DNA of 64,000 nt from Vibrio sp. VB16 (GCF_015594925.2 NZ_CP087590.1:2046001-2110000), one strand, 5' to 3'; positions 7,813 to 17,195 are shown, numbered from the stretch's first letter. Notes: generated by a model from the letters alone, not told the origin. Program-made: numbers and translations.

Positions 7813-9516
7813 ATGACAGTAGAAAACATCGCACTAAAAAATACGACCAAAGATTTGCAACAGATTCTTGCGGGTGTCTATTCTCCAGCACAACTTTCGC
7901 AACTTATTCCACAGCTAATCAGCGTCGCATCTGGCGTTAAAAATCCAGAAGATAAGAAATGTTGGGTAGACCAAAACGACATCATGCTTATTACCTATGG
8001 TGACTCAATGGTAAAAGCGGGAGAAGCGCCACTTAAAACGTTACATCGTTTTCTCAATAACCATGCTAAAGACCTACTTTCTTCCGTGCACCTTTTACCG
8101 TGTTTTCCTTATACCTCGGATGATGGGTTCTCCGTCATTGACTACTGGAAAATAAACCCAGACCTTGGCGATTGGGCCGACGTTAAAGCGCTATCCAATG
8201 ACTATGAGTTGATGTTTGATGGTGTTATTAATCATATTTCGCAATCAAGCGATTGGTTTCAGGGCTACCTAAAAGGCGAAGAACAGTATCGTGAGTTCTT
8301 TGTCGAGGCTAACCCTGACAGAGATTATAGTTCAGTTACTCGACCAAGAGCGTTACCATTGTTAACGGCTTTTGAGACTGCTCATGGCACAAAACATGTC
8401 TGGACGACCTTCAGTGAAGATCAAATTGACCTCAACTTCCGATGCCCACAGGTGTTCCAAAAAATCATTGAGTTAATGTTGTTTTATGTCGAGCAAGGTG
8501 CCTCCTTTATTCGCCTAGACGCCATTGGTTTTATGTGGAAAGAACTTGATACACCTTGTCTACATCAACCACAGGTTCATGCTCTCATTCAGGCAATGCG
8601 AGCCATACTTGGTGCCGTCGCACCACATTTAAAGCTCATTACCGAAACAAACGTACCACATAAGGACAATATCAGTTATTTTGGCAATGGAGAGAATGAG
8701 GCGCACCTAGTCTATCAATTTCCTCTACCACCGCTTACGCTACATACTATCCAAACCGGTAAAAGTGACCAAATTGTTGATTGGATGGCAAGCCTAGAGC
8801 CATGCTCTGACACCACCACATTCTTTAACTTCCTTGCATCCCATGACGGTATTGGCGTTCGTCCAGTAGAAGGTATTCTCAATAAAGAACAAGTCCAAGA
8901 ATTGCTTAAAGGCGTTGAAAGCAACGGAGGACGTGTCTCTTATAAAGACAACGGCGATGGCACACAGAGCCCTTATGAATTAAACATCAATTACTTCGAT
9001 GCCGTTCGTGATATTAATGCAGACGATCAAACCAACCTGAATCGTTTTATGGCTGCACAATCTATTCTGCTCTCCATGGCTGGGGTTCCAGGACTCTATA
9101 TTCATAGCCTATTGGGGTCGCAAAATGACATCGGCGGTCTAGAATCTCTAGGATACAACCGAGCAATTAATCGCGAAAAACTGGACGCGGACACGGTCGT
9201 AAGTGAGCTAAGTGACCCCCAAACTAGGCGTCATCAAGTATTGAAGCGCTTTGAAAGCTTATTAACTTTACGCAAAAGTGAACCCTCATTTATGCCGAAT
9301 GCGTCGCAACGAGTGGTCAAAACTGACTCCCGTTTAGTGACCTTCGTACGTAATGAACAACTCGCGGTTGTTATCAATATTAGTGATGAAGCCGTTGAAC
9401 TAGAAACCTCCATTTTACTCACTAATTTAAATAGGGATTTGATTTCCGATCAACGAGTAGAAACAACCATAACGCTTGCCCCCTACCAAGTGATGTGGCT
9501 AAGCAACAACAACTAG
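7813..9516 (+). CDS. GH13_18 alpha-glucoside phosphorylase (sucrose / glucosylglycerol / glucosylglycerate type)
   Basis: A 567-aa (beta/alpha)8 GH13 enzyme of the sucrose-phosphorylase subfamily, cytosolic. The catalytic triad is visible: nucleophile Asp236 (FIRLDAIGF), acid/base Glu278 (LITETNVP) and Asp345 (FLASHDGIG). Members split a glucoside with phosphate into glucose-1-phosphate plus an acceptor, conserving energy. The subfamily includes sucrose, sucrose-6-phosphate, glucosylglycerol and glucosylglycerate (E. coli YcjM) phosphorylases, which differ only in acceptor-loop residues I cannot score here. The ABC genes downstream parallel the ycjMNOPV layout, which favours a glucosylglycerate- or glucosylglycerol-like substrate over sucrose. 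First gene of the LacI/CRP-controlled operon. Confidence 0.88.
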   Translation: MTVENIALKNTTKDLQQILAGVYSPAQLSQLIPQLISVASGVKNPEDKKCWVDQNDIMLITYGDSMVKAGEAPLKTLHRFLNNHAKDLLSSVHLLPCFPYTSDDGFSVIDYWKINPDLGDWADVKALSNDYELMFDGVINHISQSSDWFQGYLKGEEQYREFFVEANPDRDYSSVTRPRALPLLTAFETAHGTKHVWTTFSEDQIDLNFRCPQVFQKIIELMLFYVEQGASFIRLDAIGFMWKELDTPCLHQPQVHALIQAMRAILGAVAPHLKLITETNVPHKDNISYFGNGENEAHLVYQFPLPPLTLHTIQTGKSDQIVDWMASLEPCSDTTTFFNFLASHDGIGVRPVEGILNKEQVQELLKGVESNGGRVSYKDNGDGTQSPYELNINYFDAVRDINADDQTNLNRFMAAQSILLSMAGVPGLYIHSLLGSQNDIGGLESLGYNRAINREKLDADTVVSELSDPQTRRHQVLKRFESLLTLRKSEPSFMPNASQRVVKTDSRLVTFVRNEQLAVVINISDEAVELETSILLTNLNRDLISDQRVETTITLAPYQVMWLSNNN

Positions 9517-9575
9517 AATGTCGACGTTATAAATACGACTTTAATAACTTAAGAACATCAAAAAAGGATAGACCG

Positions 9576-10925
9576 ATGAAACTCAAAACTCTAACCCTCG
9601 GACTCGCTGCAGCTGGATTGGCGCTTCCGAGTTTAGCGAATGCAACCACTGTTGAGTACTGGACAACGCAAACTCAATCAGACCGAATTCAGACCATCGA
9701 AATTATGGCGGATGTATTTGAAGCGCTAAATCCAGGTATCGATGTGAAAATTGTTGCGGTTGACGAAAATGACATGCCGAAGCAGATTGCCGCTGCGGCC
9801 GCTTCTAACACGCTACCTGACATGATTGAAGTCGGATCTAACTTGTCTTTAGCTTTTGCTGAAGAAGGCATTGTTGATACCACTGCAAATACAGATGTTA
9901 TCAACAGCATTGGTAAATCACGCTTCTATGATGGCGCTCTTACTCTTGTCGAAAACCCTGACATCAATGAGTATGTCGCCGTTCCTTACCGAGGCTGGGT
10001 ACAAGGTATTTGGTACCGTGCCGACTGGTTTAAAGACGCAGGCCTAGCGCCACCAACCACTTGGGAAGCGATTGAAAAAGCGGCCAAGCATTTTTACAAA
10101 CCAACAGAAAACCAATACGGTATTCTTATTGGTACCAAAGCAGATAGCTATGCCGAGCAGTGTTATACCCAGTTTGCCCTTTCAAATGACGCTGGACAGT
10201 TTAATAAAGATGGCGAACTCGTTTTTAATTCTAAAGCCCAAGCTGAAGTGCTCGATTTCTACAAAACACTTTCTCAGTATAATCCTCCTGGGCCACAAAC
10301 ATGGCGTGCACGTGACTACTATTTACAAGGAAAGTTAGCGATGTTCTTCTATTCGTCCTACATCCTTGACGATATTGCCCTTGCAGAAGCGGCTGCTGGC
10401 TCACTAAGCTCTGAAAACTTCAGTGATCTTAAAGGCGCTGCTTTTGACCCTAAACTCGCAAAAAACACGCGTTTAGCCACAACCATTACCAAAACATCGC
10501 CTTCATCATTCGGTACTTTAGTCGGGTTCACCGTGATGAAAAACGACAACAAAGCAGAAGTAGACGCGACGAAATTGTTCATTGAATACATGAACGAGAA
10601 AGATCAGGTTGTCGCCTATTCGCACATGGCGGTTGGTGGTCATCTACCAATGCTTCGTGACATTGCTGAAACAGACGAGTTCCTAAATGATCCAAAAGGT
10701 ATTTTTGCTCAATACGGAAAAGAATCGATTAAAGAGATCGTCGCGGGTTTTGACAACATCAAAAACTTCTCTGTTGTTGACGGTAAAACGTTCCCTAAAT
10801 CTGGTGAAATCTTTGCAAAACAGATCATCCCTCGCATGATCTATAGCGCTACAATCGAAAATAAAGACACACAAGCGTCTTTAAATTGGGCTGAAAAGCA
10901 GATGCAAGAAGTGGTTGCTAAGTAA
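9576..10925 (+). CDS. Sugar ABC transporter substrate-binding protein (family 1)
   Basis: A 449-aa periplasmic binding protein. The start is the ATG at 9576 preceded by AAGGA; the frame upstream to 9495 overlaps the phosphorylase end and is not used. The N-terminus is a Sec signal peptide with probable cleavage after ALPSLANA, followed by TTVEYWTTQTQSDRIQ, characteristic of the MalE/UgpB class. It would capture the glucoside for the permeases at 10999 and 11869. A terminator-like hairpin at 10942 immediately follows, which would let the binding protein be made in excess over the membrane subunits. Confidence 0.88.
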   Translation: MKLKTLTLGLAAAGLALPSLANATTVEYWTTQTQSDRIQTIEIMADVFEALNPGIDVKIVAVDENDMPKQIAAAAASNTLPDMIEVGSNLSLAFAEEGIVDTTANTDVINSIGKSRFYDGALTLVENPDINEYVAVPYRGWVQGIWYRADWFKDAGLAPPTTWEAIEKAAKHFYKPTENQYGILIGTKADSYAEQCYTQFALSNDAGQFNKDGELVFNSKAQAEVLDFYKTLSQYNPPGPQTWRARDYYLQGKLAMFFYSSYILDDIALAEAAAGSLSSENFSDLKGAAFDPKLAKNTRLATTITKTSPSSFGTLVGFTVMKNDNKAEVDATKLFIEYMNEKDQVVAYSHMAVGGHLPMLRDIAETDEFLNDPKGIFAQYGKESIKEIVAGFDNIKNFSVVDGKTFPKSGEIFAKQIIPRMIYSATIENKDTQASLNWAEKQMQEVVAK

Positions 10926-10941
10926 TCATCGTCAAATAGAG

Positions 10942-10971
10942 TGTGGGGTACATTGTCGCCCCACATTTTTT
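10942..10971 (+). terminator. Attenuator-type hairpin after the binding-protein gene
   Basis: TGTGGGG (10942-10948) pairs with CCCCACA (10959-10965), followed by six Ts. It sits between the binding protein and permease genes of one operon, so it is probably a partial terminator. Confidence 0.75.
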
Positions 10972-10998
10972 GCAAGAAAAACGTCTCAAGGGAAACTC

Positions 10999-11862
10999 AT
11001 GACTCCATTAGAAAGAGCTGAAGCAAGGTTTGGTTGGAAGCTAGTTGCGCCAACTATTGTTATTCTTAGCTTACTCATTCTTTACCCTCTAGTGTATAAC
11101 ATCTATCTGAGCTTTTTTGATGTTCAGCTAAATGGTGACAAAGCATTTGTCGGGTTAGAAAATTACACAAAACTTCTCTCAAATCCGGATTATTATTCGG
11201 CAATCGGTACAACTGGCTTGTATCTATTTGGTACGGTCGTTGGTACTACGTTACTCGGTTTAGCGATGGCTTTATTGCTCCGTGAACCTTTTAAAGGCCG
11301 GGGGCTTGTGAATGCTGCGATTATGCTTCCTTACGTCGCACCAGTCATCTCTGTCGTCTTTGGTTGGCAGTTTTTGTTCGACCCTATTTCTGGGGTTATT
11401 AACTACTTAATGGTTGATGTGTTTAGCCTTTGGAGTGAGCGTACTAACCTAATTGGCGACCCTGATTCAGCCTTGTGGGTTGTCGTGGTCTTTGACATCT
11501 GGAAACACGCCCCCATCGCGTACATGTTAATTTTGTCCAAACTAATTTCAATTTCACGTGATCAATATGAAGCCGCTTCTATTGATGGATACGGGCCTAT
11601 TGGCCGCTTCTTCCACGTTACGTTACCAGAACTGCATTTTGTTCTTGCTACCGTGGTATTGCTGCGCCTCATTTGGAACCTTAACCGTTTCGAAGATGTG
11701 TACCTATTAGCACCCAATGTGCAGACATTACCAATATTTACGTACTACCAAGCATTCACAGGCGTTATTGACCAAGGATTAGCGGCGGCAACCTCCGTCA
11801 TTCAACTTGGTGTCCTGTGCGTATTCATCTGGTTCTATATTAAAAAAATCATGAAGTGGTAA
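10999..11862 (+). CDS. Sugar ABC permease, MalF class
   Basis: A 287-aa inner-membrane protein with six predicted transmembrane segments. The start is the ATG at 10999 (MTPLERAEARFGWKLVAP), after AAGGGAAACTC; the longer frame to 10915 runs through the hairpin. The EAA loop for contact with the ATPase is visible near residue 195 (YEAASIDGYGPIGRFFHVTLP). It follows the hairpin at 10942 and is 6 bp from the second permease, with which it forms the channel. Confidence 0.88.
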   Translation: MTPLERAEARFGWKLVAPTIVILSLLILYPLVYNIYLSFFDVQLNGDKAFVGLENYTKLLSNPDYYSAIGTTGLYLFGTVVGTTLLGLAMALLLREPFKGRGLVNAAIMLPYVAPVISVVFGWQFLFDPISGVINYLMVDVFSLWSERTNLIGDPDSALWVVVVFDIWKHAPIAYMLILSKLISISRDQYEAASIDGYGPIGRFFHVTLPELHFVLATVVLLRLIWNLNRFEDVYLLAPNVQTLPIFTYYQAFTGVIDQGLAAATSVIQLGVLCVFIWFYIKKIMKW

Positions 11863-11868
11863 ATAATC

Positions 11869-12831
11869 ATGCTAGGAAAACGGTCATTAAAAGGACGTCT
11901 GGGATTCGTCTTAGCAGTGGGACTATTAGTAAGCTTTAGTTTACTTCCCTTTGCCCAAATCCTCTCTACTTCTCTCAAGCACCAGTTTGACTGGGGTAAT
12001 CCATCACTTATCCCTCAAGTTATCAATCTTGAGGCCTATAAAGAGTTGCTCGGGCTAACCGAAACGCAAGAGGTCAAAATACCTGTTGCGATTCAAAAAA
12101 TACTCGATAATCCAAAGCTGCCTCAAGCAAAAAAAGAGGCGATTGCAGCGAAATACACCGCTAACGACAACCTGTTTCCATTTGGAAAGTACATGTTGAA
12201 CAGCGTGATGTTCTCAGTAGGTGCAGCATCGATTTCTCTTATCTTTGCTGTCATGGGCGCGTATTCCATCAGTCGGCTCCGTTTCAAAGGCAAGGTAGTC
12301 ATACAGCGCTCTGTCCTATTCGTGTATATGGTCGGTGGCGTGTTATTGATGGTGCCACTTTATCAAATGGCCATGAACATAGGGTTAGCGTCGTCTATGT
12401 GGGGAAGTGTCTTCAGTCTATTTCTCATTTATATAGTCCAGACACTGCCCGTCGGCATGTATATGCTTGGTAACTATTTCCGTGGTATTCCGGTGGCACT
12501 CGAAGAAGCCGCAATGATGGATGGTTGTTCCAGAACGGAAGCCATTATCAAAGTAGTCTTACCGCTCTCTTTACCTATGCTGGCTACGGTCTTTATCTAC
12601 TGTTTCATCATCGGTTGGAACGAGTACTTGTTTGCTTCAGTATTCCTAAAGCAATACCCAGAGTTCCACACTCTACCACTTGCTTTGCAAGAACTATTTG
12701 TATCAAAAAATGCAATTTGGGATCGGATCATGGCGGCATCAATGCTGACTCTTGCACCAATTGTAGTTTGTTTCTTATTTGCATCTCGCTTTATGAAAGG
12801 CGGAAATACTGAAGGCGGCGTTAAGGGTTAA
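11869..12831 (+). CDS. Sugar ABC permease, MalG class
   Basis: A 320-aa permease with six membrane segments and an EAA loop (LEEAAMMDGCSRTEAIIKVV). An extra periplasmic stretch of about 60 residues between TM1 and TM2 (roughly 45-110, rich in charged residues, KIPVAIQKILDNPKLPQAKK) makes it longer than the usual 275-280 aa, as in other YcjP-type permeases. The start 6 bp after the MalF-class gene and 2 bp before the ATPase gene shows tight operon packing. Confidence 0.88.
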   Translation: MLGKRSLKGRLGFVLAVGLLVSFSLLPFAQILSTSLKHQFDWGNPSLIPQVINLEAYKELLGLTETQEVKIPVAIQKILDNPKLPQAKKEAIAAKYTANDNLFPFGKYMLNSVMFSVGAASISLIFAVMGAYSISRLRFKGKVVIQRSVLFVYMVGGVLLMVPLYQMAMNIGLASSMWGSVFSLFLIYIVQTLPVGMYMLGNYFRGIPVALEEAAMMDGCSRTEAIIKVVLPLSLPMLATVFIYCFIIGWNEYLFASVFLKQYPEFHTLPLALQELFVSKNAIWDRIMAASMLTLAPIVVCFLFASRFMKGGNTEGGVKG

Positions 12832-12833
12832 TC

Positions 12834-13931
12834 ATGGCTTCTATAAAACTTAAAAATATCGTTAAGAACTACGACGAAACGAAAGTAGTGAAAGGCATAG
12901 ACTTAGAGATCGAAGATGGCGAATTTGTTGTCCTCGTCGGCCCTTCTGGCTGTGGTAAATCAACAACATTACGAATGATTGCCGGTTTAGAGCAAGCCAC
13001 TTCAGGGGAAATTATTATTGGCGACAAAGTCGTCAACGATGTCGAACCGCAACACCGAAACATCGCGATGGTCTTTCAAAACTATGCTCTATACCCGCAT
13101 AAGTCAGTGAAAGAGAATATTGTCTTTGCCCTTCGACGACTAAAGGTTGACGAATCAGAGATTCAACGCCGCCTTATCGAAGTCTCTGAAATGCTGCAAC
13201 TTGACGAGCTATTAGATCGCAAACCCGCCGATTTATCTGGCGGACAACGTCAACGTGTTGCGATGGGCAGAGCCATCATTCGTGAAGCCGATGTATTTCT
13301 GTTTGACGAACCGCTTTCAAACCTAGATGCAAAACTTCGCGGTCATATGCGTACGGAGATTGGCAAGATCCATAACAAATTTGGTCGTACGAGTGTTTAT
13401 GTTACCCACGACCAAGTAGAAGCCATGACGCTGGCAGACAAAGTTGTGGTCCTTCATGATGGCCATATCGCTCAGGCTGGCACGCCTATGGAGATCTACC
13501 TCAACCCTGTGAATATATTTGTGGCCCAATTTATTGGCTCACCTTCCATGAACATTATGCAGGGTAAACTGTATAACGACGTCTTACATATTGGTGGCTA
13601 TGACCTTCCACGTGAGAAGTTATCGAGCGTTGCTTACAAAGACGATATTCCAAAGCATGGTTTAGATGTAAAGGTCGGTATACGCCCAGATTTCTTTAAT
13701 GACAAAAGCTTCTTTGGCGAAAGCGAAGAGAACTTCACGTTCAATCAAGTAACCATCGACCTCATTGAGCCCATGGGTTTCGATAAAGAGGTTCTATTCA
13801 CATTGGGTGACGGGCCTATAAAAGCGCGACTCGATCTGCGTTCAGAACTGGTGCGGGGCGAAAAAATGGACCTCATTGTCGACCTTTCCCGAGTGTTAGT
13901 ATTTGACAAAGATACCGAGCAACGTCTCTGA
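12834..13931 (+). CDS. Sugar ABC ATPase, MalK/UgpC class
   Basis: A 365-aa nucleotide-binding subunit. Walker A is GPSGCGKST (near residue 37), the signature is LSGGQRQRVAMGRA, Walker B is VFLFDEPLSNLDAK, and the switch His is in VYVTHDQVEAM. A C-terminal TOBE/regulatory domain follows from about residue 240. It drives the two permeases before it. The starting ATG is 2 bp after the MalG-class stop, indicating coupled translation. Confidence 0.9.
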   Translation: MASIKLKNIVKNYDETKVVKGIDLEIEDGEFVVLVGPSGCGKSTTLRMIAGLEQATSGEIIIGDKVVNDVEPQHRNIAMVFQNYALYPHKSVKENIVFALRRLKVDESEIQRRLIEVSEMLQLDELLDRKPADLSGGQRQRVAMGRAIIREADVFLFDEPLSNLDAKLRGHMRTEIGKIHNKFGRTSVYVTHDQVEAMTLADKVVVLHDGHIAQAGTPMEIYLNPVNIFVAQFIGSPSMNIMQGKLYNDVLHIGGYDLPREKLSSVAYKDDIPKHGLDVKVGIRPDFFNDKSFFGESEENFTFNQVTIDLIEPMGFDKEVLFTLGDGPIKARLDLRSELVRGEKMDLIVDLSRVLVFDKDTEQRL

Positions 13932-13981
13932 TCTTTATACTTACTTATAAGCTTGATACTCACCTATAACCTAGACTCCCT

Positions 13982-14005
13982 CCCCCTTTGCTCATAAGGG
14001 GGTTT
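13982..14005 (+). terminator. Intercistronic hairpin before the 608-aa gene
   Basis: CCCCCTT (13982-13988) pairs with AAGGGGG (13996-14002), followed by only TTTA. It is a strong stem but a weak U-tract, so it probably reduces rather than stops transcription into the next gene. Confidence 0.55.
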
Positions 14006-14018
14006 ACAGGATGAACCC

Positions 14019-15845
14019 ATGTCATTAATCACCGACATTTGTGAACGGCTGAACACCACGAATACGTTTTCGATACATCACGCTAAAGACCTGTCAAGTC
14101 AGCTATGTCACGCTTGGTTTATCGCGCAATCTCCGCAGCATAACGCCTACATTCACGCTACATCGCTGATAGAGCAAAACAGCGATCACCCGGTTATTCA
14201 GTTTGCTCAGCGATGTTTACCGAAAGTCGAACAAGAATTAGTCGGTATTTCTATACCCGATAGCCCCCACCCTTTTTGGGCGATGTTCAGTCCAGAAGCG
14301 ATCGATTGTGAAACAAACCCCGTCGCTGTACGAGATAGAATTCAAACGGCACGCACTCTCACTGAGATCCAAAGACCGCACAACCTTCTATCCAATGTCG
14401 CCGAACAACTATTAGTGACAAGCAACATCTTGCTGACGATTCCTCTAGAAAATGATGATATTCAACATATCGATCTGGGTAAACCATTCCATCAAAGCGT
14501 TCAGCTAGCCCAACAAGAACAGCAAAAATATTGGTACGACCATCCAATCCCTATCGGCATTCACGCCAACGAGAATGAGATCCTTTACGGCTTGAAACAC
14601 TTGGATAGCGCATTGTCGGTCGAAATCGAACGCGGAAATATGGCAAAAGAACAAAAACTCACTGTTGTGTTATCTTGCTCAGTAACTCACCCTTCCTTAG
14701 CAAACATCGCCAAAGAATACGTAGAATATGAGATTCGAACGCACCTTAAATTGAAGCACATTCAGGTGGCATTATTTAGCGAGTGTGAATGCAAAAACGT
14801 ATTAACGGCTGCTTTCCCAAGCGCGTCGACTGAACTAAAAGATGTCTTTGGTGTAAACGGAGCATACGGGCGACATTATACATTTCTTAAAGCTATTGCC
14901 CCTCTCTGGCAACAGACCATCAACCCACAACTTAACGCCACCTTTAAGATCGATTTGGACCAAGTCTTTGACCAAGCAAGGCTCATCAAGGAAACAGGCC
15001 TATCCGCGTTTGAACTTATGATTCAATCAAACTGGGGAGCAGATGGCGTAGATGCTGAAGGTAAACCCGTGCACCTAGGTATGCTAGCCGGTGGATTAGT
15101 CAATGAGTCCGATGCTCACAAAAGCTTGTTCACTGCGGATGTTAAGGCTCCAAATGGCAGTGACTATGCCATATTTGAACAGCTATTCTGTGCCCGCTGG
15201 CCACAAGCCATCTCAACAGAAGAAGAGGTCCTAAGTAAGCGACATGATATTCAGCGTGTACATGTCACAGGGGGGACAAACGGCATTACCATCAAAGCGC
15301 TCTACAATTATCGTCCTTTTACCCCAACATTTATCCATCGCGCTGAAGACCAAGCCTTCATTCTGTCAGTCTTAGCGAACCCGATTGACGGCGAATACTT
15401 GGTTTATAGCCATCGACCGGGTCTCATCATGCGACACGACAAAGATGCCTTTGCGGGAAGAGCAATGCAGGTAGCAGAAGCAGGGAAAGCGTTAGGCGAT
15501 ATTGAACGAACCTTGCTGTTTAGCACGTACGCTAACGGTCATTCTATTGGTTTAACGACCATCAAAGAGAAGCTTTATCCGTTTACTGGTACGTTTGTTT
15601 CACAAACGCCAGTAACACTTGCCTTGATACGATTTATGCTTGAAGGTAGTGCTAAATGTTCAGATTATCTTGATAGTGGCGCATTACGGCTTACTCAGTG
15701 TTTAGATTATTGTGAAAATTCATTATCATCACAGGTTGAGGCTAACCTCAAGGGTTGGAACGAATACTACGACAGCTTATTGGAAACACAGATTCCTATA
15801 GAAGCACACGATGTATTGTCTAACTGTTTATTAAATCTAGGGTAA
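14019..15845 (+). CDS. Uncharacterised 608-aa protein with GT-A-like glycosyltransferase features
   Basis: I do not recognise a named family. The first ~180 residues are helical and unlike known domains. From about residue 185 (HPIPIGIHANENEILYGLKH) a Rossmann-like core begins, with beta strand LTVVLSCSVTH, then GRHYTFLKAI, an Asp-x-Asp-like FKIDLDQVF at residues 312-314, and TGGTNGITIKALYNYRPFTP followed by HRAEDQAF (Glu443-Asp444). That order, DxD then an ED motif after an acceptor loop, is typical of GT-A glycosyltransferases. No signal peptide, so cytosolic. It lies between the ABC ATPase and the LacI regulator, 3 bp from the latter, so it belongs to the glucoside operon. Role unknown: synthesis or remodelling of the same glucoside is the leading guess. 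Confidence 0.6.
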   Translation: MSLITDICERLNTTNTFSIHHAKDLSSQLCHAWFIAQSPQHNAYIHATSLIEQNSDHPVIQFAQRCLPKVEQELVGISIPDSPHPFWAMFSPEAIDCETNPVAVRDRIQTARTLTEIQRPHNLLSNVAEQLLVTSNILLTIPLENDDIQHIDLGKPFHQSVQLAQQEQQKYWYDHPIPIGIHANENEILYGLKHLDSALSVEIERGNMAKEQKLTVVLSCSVTHPSLANIAKEYVEYEIRTHLKLKHIQVALFSECECKNVLTAAFPSASTELKDVFGVNGAYGRHYTFLKAIAPLWQQTINPQLNATFKIDLDQVFDQARLIKETGLSAFELMIQSNWGADGVDAEGKPVHLGMLAGGLVNESDAHKSLFTADVKAPNGSDYAIFEQLFCARWPQAISTEEEVLSKRHDIQRVHVTGGTNGITIKALYNYRPFTPTFIHRAEDQAFILSVLANPIDGEYLVYSHRPGLIMRHDKDAFAGRAMQVAEAGKALGDIERTLLFSTYANGHSIGLTTIKEKLYPFTGTFVSQTPVTLALIRFMLEGSAKCSDYLDSGALRLTQCLDYCENSLSSQVEANLKGWNEYYDSLLETQIPIEAHDVLSNCLLNLG

Positions 15846-15848
15846 TTT

Positions 15849-16877
15849 ATGTCCATTAAGAAACTTGCTGAGCATCTAGGCATATCCAAATCAACCGTCT
15901 CTAGAGCGTTGAATGGATACTCAGATGTAAATGCAGACACTCGAGAAAAGGTATTACGAGCGGCTCAAGAGATTGGGTATAAAGCAAACCCTACCGCTAA
16001 GCGCTTAGCCTCAGGTAAATCACGAAATGTCGGCATTATACTACCGGCGAGTTCTAGAATGTTTGTTTCTCCAGCTTTCTCTAAGGTATTAGCAGGTGCG
16101 GCTGCATTTTTAGCCAAGCATGAGTACCAATTAATCGTGACCACCATTTCGGAATGGCAAGACGAGCAACAGGTTTATCTGGATTTTATAACCAGCGGTC
16201 TGGTTGATGGATTATTCATTGTTCGTACACGCAGCAATGACGAGCGCATCGCGATGCTGCAAAAACATCAATTCCCATTCGTTTGCCACGGTTTTGATAC
16301 TGGTTTCCCTACCGACAGTTTTGTGGACGTCGATAACCGACACGCCTTTTATGAGTTAACCAAGCGCCAAATAGCGTTAGGCCATTCACGTATTGCTTTC
16401 CTTGATGCACCGATAGAGTTGACGCTATCTAAGGCCCGTCAACAAGGGTACTTGCAAGCCATGCAGGAGGCCAAGTTACCTACCGATAATCGATGGTTAT
16501 TAAATGGCGATCTCAACGAAGGTGCGGCCATGAAAATGACCAAAGAGGTGATGTCGTTAGCCAAACGTCCAACCTCAATTTTATGTGCAGACGACACAAT
16601 GGCTCTCGGCACAATAGCCGCCTGTGAAGAGTTAGGCTATCGACCTGGTGAAGATGTCGCCATTGCCGGCTACGGCGATTACGAACACAGCCGCTATGCA
16701 AAGCCGTCGATTACTTCTCTAAAATACGAGACTCACGGTGTCGGTGAAGCAATGGCGAAACTCATGCTTAACAAACTAGAAAAACGAACCTACGAGGTTC
16801 AAAACTGGTATCTCGCTGAGATTGTCGCACGACAATCCGATGCCCAAGTAAATACAGAAGAAGTGAACACTAAGTAG
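15849..16877 (+). CDS. LacI-family regulator of the glucoside operon
   Basis: A 342-aa repressor with the classical N-terminal helix-turn-helix (KKLAEHLGISKSTVSRALNG) and hinge (NPTAKRLASGKSRNVGIILP), followed by a periplasmic-binding-protein-like effector domain. It is the last gene of the operon, starting 3 bp after the 608-aa gene. The AACCGGTT palindromes at 7597 and 7736 are the likely operators, which makes it control both the operon that encodes it and the divergent GT4 gene. The effector is presumably the imported glucoside or a product. Confidence 0.9.
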   Translation: MSIKKLAEHLGISKSTVSRALNGYSDVNADTREKVLRAAQEIGYKANPTAKRLASGKSRNVGIILPASSRMFVSPAFSKVLAGAAAFLAKHEYQLIVTTISEWQDEQQVYLDFITSGLVDGLFIVRTRSNDERIAMLQKHQFPFVCHGFDTGFPTDSFVDVDNRHAFYELTKRQIALGHSRIAFLDAPIELTLSKARQQGYLQAMQEAKLPTDNRWLLNGDLNEGAAMKMTKEVMSLAKRPTSILCADDTMALGTIAACEELGYRPGEDVAIAGYGDYEHSRYAKPSITSLKYETHGVGEAMAKLMLNKLEKRTYEVQNWYLAEIVARQSDAQVNTEEVNTK

Positions 16878-16940
16878 TGCAGAATTGGAGACCGCTTCTG
16901 CATTTAAAACATCAAACCCCGTCATCGCCATGAAAACCAG

Positions 16941-17002
16941 CGTCATCCCCACGAAAGTGGGGATCTCACATCACCAAGATTCCCGTTTTCACGGGAATGA
17001 CG
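16941..17002. repeat. REP-like element: two inverted hairpins
   Basis: Two 8-bp hairpins with 4-nt loops, ATCCCCAC-GAAA-GTGGGGAT (16945-16964) and ATTCCCGT-TTTC-ACGGGAAT (16979-16998), face each other inside an outer CGTCAT/ATGACG inverted repeat. This is the arrangement of paired REP sequences found between genes in many gammaproteobacteria. A related fragment (GTCATCGCCATGAAAA) precedes it at 16920. It separates convergent operons. Confidence 0.8.
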
Positions 17003-17147
17003 AAGTATTTAACACTAACCGAACTGCATTACGTTTTCACGGGAATGATGAAGTATTTAGCACTAACCGAACAGCATTACGTTTTCACGGAAATGACGAA
17101 GTATTTAGCACTAACCGAACAGCATTACGTTTTCACGGAAATGACGA
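16984..17147. repeat. 48-bp tandem repeat, 3.4 copies, derived from the REP hairpin
   Basis: Units begin at 16984, 17032, 17080 and 17128, exactly 48 bp apart, with one to three differences between copies; the last is partial. Each unit starts with the right half of the REP hairpin (CGTTTTCACGGGAATGACGA) and adds a 28-bp spacer. Because 48 is a multiple of three, an apparent open frame (16885-17199) runs through, but it encodes only the repeat and is not a gene. Confidence 0.85.
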
Positions 17148-17195
17148 TGACGATTTATTCTCAAATGATTGGCTTCATCGCACCGCTTTAATACA

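Noticed and set aside
8750..8765. Third LacI operator (AAACCGGT) inside the phosphorylase gene
   Set aside because: Only half of the palindrome and constrained by coding sequence; kept as chance.
9495..9575. Longer start for the first binding protein
   Set aside because: It overlaps the phosphorylase and would place a hydrophilic stretch before the signal peptide.
16919..17147. Possible CRISPR array because of regular repeats
   Set aside because: Unit length 48 with near-identical whole units and no variable spacers; no cas genes.
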